From positions 2,108,001-2,172,000 of the forward strand of contig CM031555.1 in NCBI GenBank assembly GCA_018466975.1: a stretch of DNA of 64,000 nt. Reading direction: 5' to 3'. Positions 44,296 through 59,373 of this stretch are shown piece by piece. The translations under genes were made by a program, and so were the position numbers. Position 1 is the stretch's first letter. Each line of letters starts with the position of its first letter. Under the pieces are notes generated by a model. The model was not told the DNA's origin. It saw only the letters and a program-made list of their open reading frames with translations, and made no database searches. Source of the stretch: Sparassis latifolia (Eukaryota; Basidiomycota; Agaricomycetes; Polyporales; Sparassidaceae).

Positions 44296-46426
44296 ATGCC
44301 CAACAGGACCGCACTCGTCTCCGCCCTTCTCCTCCTCGTGCGTCTCTCTCCGTTCTACCTGTCGCCCGCTCACCTCCCTCAGGGATCCCTCACCGCTCTC
44401 GCAGGAAAATGGCAGGCATGCGTCTCTCCGTGTGTTCCGTATCCGCACACTCACTCGCATGCGCAAGGACATGCTCTGCGTCGCCAACTGCAGCGACCCA
44501 AACATCGCCCACCACGAGCTCTACCGGCAGCCCGTCTGGCAAACGCTGCAGATGTTCTGTATGTTTCCTCATGCAATGATCACCGCCCACGCGCCATTGA
44601 CTGTCACCGTCCGTGCCAGTCGGAGAGATGCTCTGCAAGTCCTCGCCCTTCCTAATATTCCTCCTATCTTCCTAATCCGCCTTCCCCCCAGGCTTCCTGC
44701 CCTTCGCGTACGTGTGCTGCACCACCAGACGCCCGCGCAGCCCTCCCTCCGGAGAAGCCTCGCCAGCCGCCCGTGGTGGAGCCCAGAGCACACCGCCTCT
44801 GCATGGCTGCCATTTCCTTCTTCTCTGGCTTCCAGCCGCCTGTGACCTTTCTGGAACGACCGTACGCCCTCTCTTCCCCGCTTCTCTTCGTTCCTCCCGC
44901 TCACTCGCCCTTCCCATCCCCGGCGTGCCCGACCATCTCCCCACGCCATAGCTCATGTACGTCGGCCTCCTCTACACGCCCGTCTCCGTCTACCAGATGT
45001 CCCGCGCCGCCCTCGTCCTCTTCGTCGCCGTCTTCTCCGTCCTCTTCCTCCACCGCAAGCTCGCTCCGTATCAGTACGTCGTCCCGAACACGCCTGCGCG
45101 CCTATTTGACACCCTTCTTCCCAGATGGGTAGCGCTTGTCACCGTTATGGCAGGTGTTACCTTGGTCGGCCTCTGTAGTGCCATCCAGCAGCCCGCTCTC
45201 GCCGTGTCCCCTCCCATGCGCCCTCAAGCCCTCGCCGTCCCCTTGAGCACAAGGACGCCGAGCTCCCGCTCGGGATCACCCACTCGCTTCTCGGTCCGCC
45301 CACGCTTTCTCCCGCTCGCTTCTCTCCGCGCCCCGCTGACCCATCCCCGTCCACACAGGCGTCTTCTTCATCCTCGGCGCGCAGGTCTTGTAAGTGCCCA
45401 CCCACGCCTTCTCTCTTTCCGCGTGCTCCTCGTCTTCCGGCCCGTGCTGACTCCTCCCTCCTGTGGGTCCCCGTGTGTGCAGCACCGCGGCCCAGTTCGT
45501 AATCGAGGGTACAATCTTTCCTCCCCCATTTTTTCCGTGCTCCTCGCACTCACGCCCCCACAGAGAAGCTCCTCAGCCGCTACGCCGCCCCCGGCCTCGC
45601 CGTCGTCGCCTTCGAGGGCCTCTTCGGCTTCACCACCGTGCTCCTCCTCACGCCGCTGCTCGCGCTCTACGCCGCCGCGGCGCCCGAGCTCGACCTCGCG
45701 CTCGGCTGGCGGCAGCTCACCCAGACGCGCGCCGTGCTGCTCTCGGGCGCGCTCACCGCGTGCGCGATGGCGCTCGTCAACTGGTGCGGCATCAGCGTCA
45801 CGCGCTACGTCGGCGCGACCGCGCGCAGCCTCGCGGACACGGCGCGCACGCTCGTCATCTGGCTCGTCAGCCTCGCGCTCGGCTGGGAGGCGTTCGTCTG
45901 GCCCGTCTCGCTCCTCCAGCTCGCGGGGTTCGCGCTGCTCGTGTGAGTCCCCCCTTTGCTTGTGTGTTGGTGTGGTGTGGTGGTGGTTGCGAGCGCGAGG
46001 CTCACGCGCGCGGTGCAGGTACGGGACTGTAAGCCGCTTTTTTTCCTCGTGCGCTCGGTGGTGGTGAGTGGACGATGATGGTTGACTGACCCCCTCCCGG
46101 GGCGCGCACAGGCCCTCTTTTACGACTTTGTACCGCCGCCGGCCTTCGTTCGCCCGCCGCACGCGCATTCCCCGAAGATAGCACTGGCGACGCTCGCACG
46201 GCACGGCGACGAGGACGAGGACGAGAGCGCCGCACCGCTCCTCGCCGAGCCTGAGCCCGAGGACGCGGAGGGGGAGGGGGAGCGGAGCCGACGCACGTCC
46301 CTGTCGACCGCGGGGAGAGCGGGTTTGAGGCGCCGTTGCACGGGCGTGCGCACGAGCACGGGACGCTTCGGTGTAAGATTTAGATGCTCCCAACCGCCGC
46401 TTGCGCTCCGGGTGTATGTACGATAA
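44296..46426 (+). CDS. SLC35F6-like membrane transporter (DMT superfamily)
   Basis: Members belong to the drug/metabolite transporter superfamily with about ten transmembrane helices; SLC35F6 is linked to lysosomal or mitochondrial membranes in animals, its fungal substrate is unknown. Seen: MPNRTALVSALLLL start, the CVANCSDPN...QPVWQTLQMF family signature (about 44,475-44,560), a GEMLCKS segment, LMYVGLLYTPVSVYQMSRAALVLFVA (split here for length: TPVSVYQMSR is the diagnostic core) near 44,950, then VALVTVMAGVTLVGL, FFILGAQVL, TAAQFVIEEKLLSRY and a final exon with WCGISVTRYVGATARSLAD. About seven short introns are needed; one near 44,415 appears to use a GC donor. The C-terminal tail is acidic and low in complexity. 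Start ATG fits the family N-terminus. Confidence 0.82.
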
Positions 46427-49006
46427 GTAGATGCGGCGATATTGTGTATTGGTGTCTCGAGCTTCGTGGGTTCTAGCGCGTCGCGGGGCTTGGCGCGAGG
46501 CTGGAGATGGAGAAGAGGGCGCCTCGGCTTGTTTGAATTTTTGGTATAGTCTTCTGTGCGTCTTCTGGATCGGATTCTGGAGGGAGGTGCGGGTCTCTAG
46601 TACGCGTGCCCATCTGGCGCCGAGCGTGCAGTGCCACCCAACCAGCGCTAGTGTTGTATGCGTGCAGCGTTATAATAACCCGATCCGTGCAGAAAGAGCC
46701 TCCACCCGGCATGTGTGGGGGGCCACTATGGCAGCCAGCCTGTCGGTCGCGCGGCGCGTCGGGACCGGCGATCCACCCTCGGCTGCGGCGCGCGATGGTG
46801 TGCTCGTGCGGGAATGCTGGGGAATGTCTCGGGTGGGGCACTTTGCCGGCGAGTGCGCGGTGCTCGTCGTGATCCGCCCGAGGGTTCTGCGCACGCGGGG
46901 TGAGCACGTGGACTGAGTGCTGAGTGCTGGTACTGCATACTATATTGAATACGGAATATCAGGGACCGCACGGGACAGCAGCGAGCGAGCTCGCGTGCAT
47001 GGTCTCGTCGGAGACGAGCCGCGCAGAGAGGAATGGACGTGCGCGCGCGCGCGATCGGCGGCATCGGCCGGGTGTTCAAGCGCATTTTTATTAATATTAC
47101 GGGCGATCGCTGAGATGCGCGATTGATCAAGCGGTGAAACCCACTTGCGCGCGCGTGCGCGTGTTCGGGTCGAAGGTTCCACACCGCACCGCAGCGCACC
47201 GCAGAAAAATTGGTGCTAGGATCCCCTGTGAAAAGCACGCGAGTGCAAAGGGACGACGCGTACAGCCGGCGCGGGGCCATGGGCGAGAATGGAATCCGCC
47301 AGCGGAAGGATGCTGCTGTATATGGCTATCCACGCTCCTTTTACGGGTGGCGTACGTAATAGAGGCGAGAGGCGAGTGTCACGCATCTGTCACGCTCCGT
47401 AGCCGGTTAAGTTTGCGGTGAATTGTATGGCCGCCAAGCGGTCTGCCGCGCGACGATGATGCATGACGACGCGCTCGGATTTTCGACTGCACACGACCGC
47501 GATAGGACTAGCGGACGACTCGATCCACGATACGACGCTCTCTATTGCGATGACCGACGGCGGGAGCGGGCGCGAATCTTTGAGGCGACCACTCGATCGC
47601 GACGTCGCGCATTCGGAACTCTGGAAAGAGCAGGTGAGCACTAGCGTCGTAGATCGCAACGCAACGTGATGCGCACGGGTGGGCACCTAGTCATACCCGC
47701 TGTTGCTCTGGACGGGGCTCCTTGGCCAAAAGGCGGTCAACTCAAAAGGTGGCTGGGCTTTCCGCAGACGCCTGTTCGGAGCCTGAGCGCCTTTCAGGAT
47801 TGGTCCTTCATGCATGCGCACGAGCTTCGAGAAGGCGGTCCGTGCTGGAGGATGTGCGTTCAGATTTCGACCACCCCCCGGCCCAATGAGGCGCGACCCG
47901 TTTGTCATCTGGCCATCCTTCTTCACGCGGCAGAAGACGAGTCCAATCCTACAGATCTCCGCGCCCAACGTAGGAACGCGACGCGAAGACGGTTTCCACC
48001 ATCTTATCAGTCAACTCACCAGCGTCGAATAGCTGTGCATGATCCTATTTATTAGCGTTGGTACAGCGCCGGCTGCTCGTGCGGACTGAATACAGCGGAG
48101 CAAGATCCAACGCGACCAATGCGTGGTGCCGTACGAGCGCTCACAGTGCTTGGCAACAGTCGCGCCGTGCTTCCAAAGACACGCCTGCTCTGCTGCGAGG
48201 TGCTGCATCACGGCCATACGTCGGACCAGCGGCCAAGACCATGTTATGCCCGTCGCCTAGAATTTGGTTAGTAAGTTTTCCTGCGGTCTGACAGATGCAT
48301 GAGACTCCGCACTCACGATGGACGACAGCCAGGATCAGTTGACTGCGATCCAAAGTCGATGTTAACGTTCTTGCTGTGTCGCCGGGGCCAGATCCGGGTA
48401 TACTCTGCAAGTTGAGCGTTGATCCAAAGCCTGAGCACTGTAATCGCACACCCCAGAGGAGGAAAGTATTTCAGCTAGGACACAGATTGTGCGATGCGAC
48501 TCACATTCTCCTCCACGTTCCAAGTCTGATGACTGGATGACGGCAGGACATGCAAATGTAGTAGAGTAACGCCCTCACCGATTAGACTCTTTTTGAATGG
48601 AGTCCCGGACACACGTTCCGACATACCGAGTACAGCCTCAGCTTTACAGGCTTCGAATGCTTGGATTATTAGCTCAGGTGATGAACGACTGACTGATTCG
48701 GGAGACCTACCAAGTTACGCATGTCGCAGCCTTTCAGTACCCCACCCGGCCGCCGGACCGCCGCATCCAGAGAACAGCTCAGAGAAAGTATCACGTACTC
48801 AAATTCCAACAGATCCAGAAGACCACCAAGCTCCTCTCACAGGCGAAGTTCGAGCTGAGAAAATATGTCCGTTCTTGTGCGCGGCAGTGGGCGTTTGTTC
48901 GCAGAAGCAATGCGTCACGGCACCGGAAGAAGAGATGCGTGCACACTACCTCATGATCATTCGCGATCGTGGCAAGTCTACAGTGTCTTCGACGTATATA
49001 TGTACT
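46427..49006. other. Intergenic region, no supported gene
   Basis: About 2.6 kb with numerous short open frames on both strands and no recognisable domain. A purine/pyrimidine alternating run GCGCGCGCGCG lies near 47,041-47,052. Frames at 47,666-48,055 and 48,593-49,027 (+) were examined; neither matches anything known and the latter partly overlaps the end of the ATPase gene. Confidence 0.45.
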
Positions 49007-52577
<3,571 letters not shown>

Positions 52578-54261
52578 GTCTACAGCCTGGGACTCAAGTA
52601 CACTGAGAAGTCCTCAAATTCGTGGTATAGATTCAAGAGCCTAAGCAGCACGCCTGCCTACGTGTGTCATAAAATCTCCTTCGACGACGTGGCAAAGTGC
52701 CTGGCGTTTCCAAATAAAGCAGCTAAACTTGCTTAGTCAGCACATGAGACGTGGGACATTTGGATCACGTGCCAGTCAAGAACGTGCCGAAGCTACTTAC
52801 TAGTACTAGTTAGTAGCTAGTAACCGGAAGTTACAAGGTAGGTAGGCACGCTAGATGAAATGGATTGACGTCCGCAGTACCCGTCGAACTCTGAACACGT
52901 CCTGGAAAAGCAGATAAAATAACCTCGCTGAAGTTTGGAGACCCAGCCTCCAGGAATGACGCTCCGGTTCTTCGGAAGGTAGTTACAGTTTAACCCTGGT
53001 TATTAACTGGGTATAAACTGGGAGAAGAACCCGAGGCCGAAATTTGTCAGTGAATTACTGCTCGTATAGATATACTGTGAATGTTTTCGGACAGGTTTCC
53101 GACCGCGATTCTGGTAGGCAGGCATCATAATTTGCCCCGAGTCTAGAGAAGGTTGGGCCTGACCATTCGAAGTTCGAAGCCTTGTTAGCGTCGATATCTT
53201 ACAGCTGGGAACCTTCCCAGACTTCGTCGCTCACTCGTAGATGCGCTTGGATAATGTTAATGACTGTTAGAAACAGTCAATAACTACCCTCTTTGATGGT
53301 ACCTAGGTTATTACCTGGTGAAGAACCTACTGGAAGGTTTTCCAAGAGTTCTACCGCAGTTTCAGAACCGCGGTGCGAAGGCACCTCCTACATGAAAAGC
53401 AGATGTGCTTGTTGAGACACACATCAGAGGCCGGAATGAAAGCACGCACGGTAACAGGCGTCACTCGGGATTCACAGCAATAACAATACTTCCATCTCCC
53501 GCATCTGGCGAAATAAAAGAGAGTATCAAGAGTAAGACGCACATCGCAGATGGTAGGAAAGCCGTCGAATCTCTGCCGCAGAAATATAGTAGAAATATTT
53601 GAGTCCTTTCCAGCGCTCTGTAAAAGGAGGCGGCATTGTTCGTCCCCACTTCGTTCACCTCTGGAGTATCAGGTGTTCATACGCAAGGATTGTTCGTAGC
53701 TTCACTATCGAACAAGACTAGTTTCAAATCGCAAAGGATGCGCAGGGCTGATAAATTTGAAGAAGACGAAGGCAAGTCTGAGGGACTGTGGAGATCAGAT
53801 CTCGTAGACGCCATTCGCCGCCCGAACCGAATTCAAACAAACAGGCAGTTTCACGACCTGAATCATGGAAAGAATTCTGCTTACCCTTCCAAGCTAGGTG
53901 GCGTTGAAGACGTGCAGTACACACAAATACGACAACATGCGCACCTGGCTCAAGCGACCATGGACGCAGCCAAGGAAACATGCACCGTTGTTAAGCCTGC
54001 AGCGTGTCAATAATATGGACCTTTGAAGTGAGGTAGATATAGAAGATCGACCGAAACACGGTAGGATTGTTCGAACCCTTTCTCTGTTAAGTTCAAGTTA
54101 CTTCCGTCCGAGTGACCGAGTCTCACGCGGCTTTAGCCGGGAACCGTCACTTAGACAGAGTGCGCTTGTCATTGGCGTGACGCCCACATCGCTCTCAGGC
54201 TCAGCTCTGTTTCTCGTTCTCGTCATCTCTGGCCCTAGCAGAGGGTGCTTCATCCTCCGAG
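52578..54261. other. Intergenic region between divergent genes
   Basis: About 1.7 kb separating the ATPase (-) and SIP5 (+) starts. A local cluster of TACTAGTTAGTAGCTAGTAA lies near 52,802, and ACTGGGTATAAACTGGG near 53,006. A 125-codon plus frame at 53,636-54,013 lacks recognisable features. Promoters for both genes must lie here. Confidence 0.45.
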
Positions 54262-56306
54262 ATGGGCAATAGCACATCCTCTAGTCGTGGACACCACGAA
54301 GACACGGTCGACTTTGGCTATCTAAACCCTCAAGGCGTCTACACCGGTCCCAAAGACTGGAATCAGGCCATAGTCGCTCAACTCATCGGCGAGCGCAAAC
54401 TCGCTCCCTTCTACCGCCCCCTCGAGGACTATGATGAATCGTGGGACGACGAGCAGATTCTTGCTGCTAGGAGAGAGCCGCCGGATTCGGAAGGAGCCTC
54501 AGCAGAATCGTCGAGCTTATTGCGCGCGGAGTCACTCAGTTCCAACGCCTCAAGGACTCACCATAAGCGCGCTAGCAATGTAAGGGACCCTGTCCGACAC
54601 CCTGAGGCTGCGATGTACCGGGGTGCTGTAGAGTGCCCGATATGTTTCTTGGTACGACTTGTGTGCCTCTGTGCTGTTTGCCGCTTACGTCGTGCGACCA
54701 GTACTACCCTCCAAATATCAATCACTCGCGCTGCTGTGACCAAACGATCTGTACGGAATGCTTTGTGCAGATGAAGCGTGCGGATCCCACTACTACTCAT
54801 CTGGTCTCAGAGCCTGCGTCCTGTCCATATTGCGTTCAGGACAATTTTGGCATCGTCTACACTCCACCTCCCTGGCGCACTGGTCTGGGTAGCGAGGGCG
54901 CTGTTAGTATTGCTTTATTTATGCTTATAGGTCTTTGATATCATCATTGACGCTACCTTACAAATTCCCGTAGACGCCGCCTTCGTGGCCAGAGTCTCCC
55001 AGAGGGACGTCGCAACAAACGTTAGAAACAGCAGCTTCAGCTGCGACTGCGTCCATGAAACGCCGTCGTAAAAGCCTTGGACATGACAGCCCAGAAGTAG
55101 TGACCATAGGTGGGTCGCTTTCACCATATGTCGCTGTATCTACTAACCAGAACTATCCACCCCAGACATGATTCGTCCAGATTGGGAGGCGAAACTGACA
55201 GCCGTACGCGCTGCAGTTGCCCGGCGTGCGAACAGACGCATCATCATGCGGCAAGTTGGCGATCGGCTCATCCCGGTCGGCGTTACTAGCGGTCGTATTC
55301 ATGCACTCCCGACTGAAGATGGTCAGGCTGAGGGGGAAAGCAGCAATGAGCGGGGAAGCAGGAGATCAAGAAGGCGACCACAGAACCAAGATATCAATCA
55401 GCTTCTGGGCTCAATGGGTTTGGGCGGGCAAGATTTGGAAGAGGTTAGTTGCGGTGGAAACTGCTCAATCTAAGGCTAACATTGTTTTACCATTAGCTCA
55501 TGGTCATGGAGGCAATGCGGCTCTCACTCATTGATCATGAAGAGCAACAGAAGCGCGAGCGGGAGGAAGCAGCCAAGAAAGAGAAAGAGGGCTCGAACGG
55601 AGCCGCACAAGATGCCCAGCAGGGTGAGGGTACTTCAATATCTCCGCAGACAGATACTCCCTCCAGTGGACCAGCAACCGTGGCGGACTGCACGTCCGAG
55701 GTGCCCTCACCCGCTGCTGTTCTCTCTCCCGCACTCACCTCGTCTGAGGAGTCAACGTCATCCCATTGCGGTTCCACGGCCGCCACCAGCGAAACAGGGT
55801 TGGGCGTGTGTGCCGGGACATCCGCTAATGGTTGCGCCCGTGTGTCTTCATATACCTCCCTGCCTCCGACTGTGACTGCCAACACGGACCAATCGTCGGC
55901 AGGACATTCTGGACCATCGAGTCCCTCGTACAGCACCCTCAGCACCGCCATGCTCAGCGCGACCTCTACTGCGAATGCAATCCCATCCCCCGCGGATACT
56001 GAAAGCGCCGCACATGAAAGCATGTCGAATCGTCCTACATCACGACCGCGGACACCCGTTATGCCACCTGGTGTCAGTACAACCGACGACGCATACGAGA
56101 GCGAGCCTTTTACGGCGAAACGGATACCACTTACACATGCGGATTCTATTGCGTCTTCCATTGACCCATCCTCGGAACAAGCCAGTTACGACATCCTATC
56201 ATCGTCACCCGAGTCCTCGGCCTCCCATAAACCGTTACTCGGATCCACAGACTCCACCTCTCCGCCTTTTGTCACCATCGGCGCCGACTCAAGCACTGCT
56301 GAATAA
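54262..56306 (+). CDS. SIP5: SIP5-family RING-like zinc-finger protein
   Basis: Yeast Sip5 binds the Snf1 kinase and the Reg1/Glc7 phosphatase in glucose signalling; the role here is inferred from the family. Seen: MGNSTSSS start with a Gly-2 that could be myristoylated, the [10 protein letters not shown]...[23 protein letters not shown] N-terminal segment (residues about 20-50), then a zinc-binding region ECPICFL (end of exon 1), [20 protein letters not shown] and CPYC. Exons: 54,262-54,651; 54,702-54,902; 54,974 to about 55,109; 55,167-55,443; 55,498-56,306. The distal part has [19 protein letters not shown], an acidic/Glu-rich helix and a long Ser/Thr-rich tail. Each splice site is GT-AG and keeps the frame. 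Length of roughly 600 residues is in the usual range for fungal SIP5 proteins. Confidence 0.88.
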
Positions 56307-56881
56307 CTTATCCGCTGCAGCACGTCGGCGGATCCGGACAACAGGTCGCGCAGTCTGGAGCTAATAGATGTTCAGGAATGTTGTACCACCTCTCCTGCTC
56401 CCCCCGCACGGATCCGGCTCTGTCTGTTGCTTAGATCCCTTCCTCCGATTCATGCGTGTGTGCCATACTTATTAATGTTCCTCCTGTCCTGGTCATGCAG
56501 GAAACACCGTGAAGCTCCGGACTACGTAGTCGCCGGTGCTTTGGAGCGAACGCCTTTGCCTCTGCTGTATATCTTAATGAATGGCGTACGACCCTCTGCG
56601 ACTTGCGAGGAAGAGCCTGTGAATGTATTATTTTACGTCGTTCGGGCGATCTTCAATCGCGGGAAGAACAATATGTTTCGGGTCTACATTGATAGGTCAA
56701 CCCGTATACAACGCCGGCTGACAAGATGTCTGAATCATGCGCGAAGCTGGGAGGAGTCGGAGGTTCAAAGACACCGTGCGGTTGTGTGAATCGGAACCAT
56801 GACGGTATTCAGTCGCATTATACATCTTCGTAGAATAAATTTCCCGTCAATGAATAGAATGTCCGCGCTGTACAGGCAAAT
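56307..56881. other. Convergent intergenic region
   Basis: Lies between the 3' ends of SIP5 (+) and the CBP4-like gene (-). It contains their 3' untranslated regions. An open frame at 56,427-56,789 has no recognisable feature. AATAAA-like signals occur at about 56,833. Confidence 0.45.
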
Positions 56882-57475
56882 TCATGACTTTCGCGAAGCA
56901 TCGGCCCATACAGGTATCTCTGAATCAGGATCATTCAGCTGTGAATAGGAAGAGGGGTAATGGACATTCTTGTAAGGCTCGCATTCTCTCGAGAGGAATC
57001 GCCATTTACCTGGGCAGTCGCTTGCGCATTTGTCGCGTTCTCTCTGGCTAACCGCGCAGCGCGATTTGCGTCGACCTTCCGGCGTAAATCAGGAGCCATA
57101 GCCTACGTCGAGATTCGGACAGAATGAATGAGCTACTTCAACTTCCGAAATACCAGGTAGACAAGTTGGGGAGAAAAACACGACAAACTCGCGACTTACC
57201 TGGTATGTCTGCTCGGGTGTTGGCACGGTTGCTGTGTATGCAAGGTGCAATCATTAACGGATATAAGCTGGTTAGCTCATAATAGGGAGCAATGGGAATC
57301 AAGAAAACACACCACGCATGAGTCCGTACCCTAATCCTAGCACTGACCATCGACGAACCGGCAGCGTTCGGCGACAAGATCACGGTGAGGAACTCATTCA
57401 CGGAAGCAGGTTCGAGGGCGCACATCCAGCAGTGACAATCGTCATCCGGAGCCACGGGAAGCTTGGGCCCGACAT
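56882..57475 (-). CDS. CBP4: CBP4-like complex III assembly factor (small protein)
   Basis: Cbp4 is a small mitochondrial inner-membrane protein needed to assemble the cytochrome bc1 complex. Seen by splicing five short exons: MSGPSFPWLRMTIVTAG (from 57,475), LLGLGYGLMRA forming one membrane helix, TVPTPEQTYQ, MAPDLRRKVDANRAARLARE, and a last exon LNDPDSEIPVWADASRKS before TGA (56,882-56,884). The total is about 87 residues. The order 'single helix, then PTxEx, then xxxPDLRRK, then a charged helix, then PxW near the end' fits CBP4; direct residue identity could not be measured. Introns make up most of the locus and the protein has no long open frame, so automated gene finding could miss it. 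If not CBP4, it is another single-helix mitochondrial assembly protein. Confidence 0.6.
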
Positions 57476-57690
57476 CGTGCTCTCGCTTTTGATGCAGGTG
57501 GCGATGAAGAGTTGAGGACGCTCGATGGTGAGACGCCCGGTTAGATTACGTAATCCTGGCTTGGCTAACAGCCGCTGCAGCCAAATTGTGGGGGATTGGA
57601 TTTTGTTGAATCGAGTCGTTTCCGAGGGTTACAAGAACACAAGCGCCCTGTTCCTTACTCTTCTTTTCTCAGCCCTACGCTTTGCTGGGC

Positions 57691-57697
57691 TATAAGG
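57691..57697 (+). promoter_or_regulatory. TATA-like element of first RlpA-like gene
   Basis: TATAAGG lies 45-51 bp upstream of the start codon, after a pyrimidine-rich tract (TTACTCTTCTTTTCTC). A similar layout precedes the second copy, which supports both. Confidence 0.5.
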
Positions 57698-57741
57698 CCC
57701 TTCCTGTCTCTACCCATACCCAAAGCCTGTCCGAGCTCACC

Positions 57742-58759
57742 ATGCGCGCAGGTTCTCGTCTCTCCTTTTTATCCACTTTCCTTGCGTTCTCCTTTCTGAG
57801 TTATGCGGTCGCTGAGCCGGGCGCACGCCTATCAGCCAGAAACCACGGTGTTGGGAGACGTCGGCACCCTGTGAACGCACTCCAGCAGAGAGATGACCAT
57901 CTGTTGAAGCGTTACGATAATGCCAGGCTCACTTACTACTCTACCGGTTCAAACGCATGCGGTTCCGTTGATCAAGACAGTGACTATGTGAGTTGGCTCG
58001 CGATTGATTAGATGAGGAGGTCGCCAATATTATGTGCCATCTTAGGTTGTCGCGTTGAACATCGCTGTAAGCTTTTTAAGTCCTCCTCTCTTTTTTGCCG
58101 GCATTCATCCCTTTTAAAGCAATGGGCTGGAGGTTCTATGTGTTACCAGGAGATTACCATAACATACAATGGCCAGAGTACCCAGGCAAAGATCACGGAT
58201 GAGGTTAGTAACTGCAAAAATATCGACGGGATTGAACTTTCTCTGTATGAAACCGATGTTTATTTTTCAGTGCCCTGGATGCCCGGCCGGAGGTCTTGAT
58301 TTATCTCCCAGCCTGTTCCAATTCTTCGCTCCTGAAAGTGATGGGGCAATCTACGGTTCATGGAATCTCGATAGCGCTGCATCTCCATCTCCATCGCCTT
58401 CTCCGACGCCTTCTCCGACGCCGACGCCGACGCCGACTCCTACGCCAACTCCCACCCCTACACCGACCCCTACCCCAGCTCCCACGTATACCCCTCCCCC
58501 TTCTTCGTCTTCCACTTGGTCTCCGCCTCCGTCCAGTTCGACGGCCTCATCATCTTCTTCTTCCGTTAGCTCTAGTTCCGTGTCGAGTTCCAGCTCAGTG
58601 CCCCCGCCCAGTTCGTCCTCCGCAGCATCCAGCTCTGCAGAGTCGGCTGCTGTGCCTGCTGCTACAGCAGTCACGTACGACCAAGGGACGCTCAGCCAGT
58701 TCAACTTGGCGCTCGTCAGCCTGGCTGGTCTCATGGATGCCGCCGCTCAGAACCAGTGA
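57742..58759 (+). CDS. Secreted RlpA-like double-psi beta-barrel protein, copy 1
   Basis: These proteins share the expansin/barwin-type fold and are secreted to act on or bind the cell wall; enzymatic activity is unproven. Seen: a signal peptide (residues 1-24, LSFLSTFLAFSFLSYAVA ending in Ala-Glu), a basic stretch with RR/KR that may be a Kex2 propeptide site (KRYD near 57,915), then the barrel: ARLTYYSTGSNACG, VVALNIAQWAGGSMCYQ, AKITDE|CPGCPAGGLDLSPSLFQFF. Three introns (57,973 to about 58,048; 58,070-58,122; 58,205-58,270) fit GT-AG and the frame. The C-terminus is a Pro-Thr and then Ser-rich tail of about 120 residues with a final hydrophobic segment (LALVSLAGLMDAAA), which may be a poor GPI-type signal. 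Tandem partner at 59,374. Confidence 0.87.
58383..58488 (+). repeat. Pro-Thr coding microsatellite
   Basis: Degenerate six-base repeat (CCGACG/CCTACA types) encoding alternating Pro-Thr in the linker of the first RlpA-like protein. Probably prone to length change between strains. Confidence 0.8.
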
Positions 58760-59373
58760 AAGGCTCGCGACATCAAACGAGCGGACTACGGACATCGCAT
58801 GGTCATTCAAGAAGCTCGCATTTCTATTGTCAAAAAACATATTGTATCCTACAAAGTTGCTAGAGCTACCTAATACGCTTGTCGATGTCGTCATGATCTT
58901 CGAATTTGGACATTTGCTGTCACCAGTTCTTGGTGTTTCGTTGCAATGGTTGGACTGAATAAGGGTCGCCGTTTTGTGCAGCAATAGTTTTGCAAAAGTT
59001 TATATTCGCCACTTCATGGAGTAGCTATAGCCCGAGGCGACGCACTCTTTGAAAGCTGTGCAACATGGGAAAGGGAGGTGATGGGCATGTGCAGCGCTGG
59101 CTGCTCGTAAGTGTGGCAGGCTTGTGGCAGGCAGGCGGCCGCAGCGAGCGGCAGTCGTTCGCCGTTGTGGCGGTTGCTTGACGTTGTTAGGCGGGCGGCT
59201 ACAAGAGAGGCAACAATTCTAATGCCCCCTTCCATACCAGTTCCTCGTTGACTGCACGCCCTGTCCACGGCTCTCTGCCCTCGTCGTTCTCTCTTTTTTA
59301 CGCTCGTTGCTGCCCTAAATATACCGTACGAAGGACCCGTGTATTTTCCTCCGAGCATCGAAGGTCTACAGAA
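58760..59373. other. Spacer between the two RlpA-like genes
   Basis: No gene seen. Contains the 3' end of copy 1 and the promoter of copy 2, with a pyrimidine tract (CTCTTTTTTACGCTC) at about 59,290. Confidence 0.5.
59316..59325 (+). promoter_or_regulatory. TATA-like element of second RlpA-like gene
   Basis: TAAATATACC lies about 50 bp upstream of the start at 59,374, the same distance as TATAAGG in the tandem copy, and follows a pyrimidine tract. Confidence 0.45.

Noticed and set aside
53636..54013. Plus-strand 125-codon frame upstream of SIP5
   Set aside because: No recognisable motif, signal or splice support; kept as unannotated intergenic sequence.
58351..58734. Minus-strand Val-Gly repeat protein
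   Set aside because: It is the reverse of the Pro-Thr microsatellite in the RlpA-like gene.
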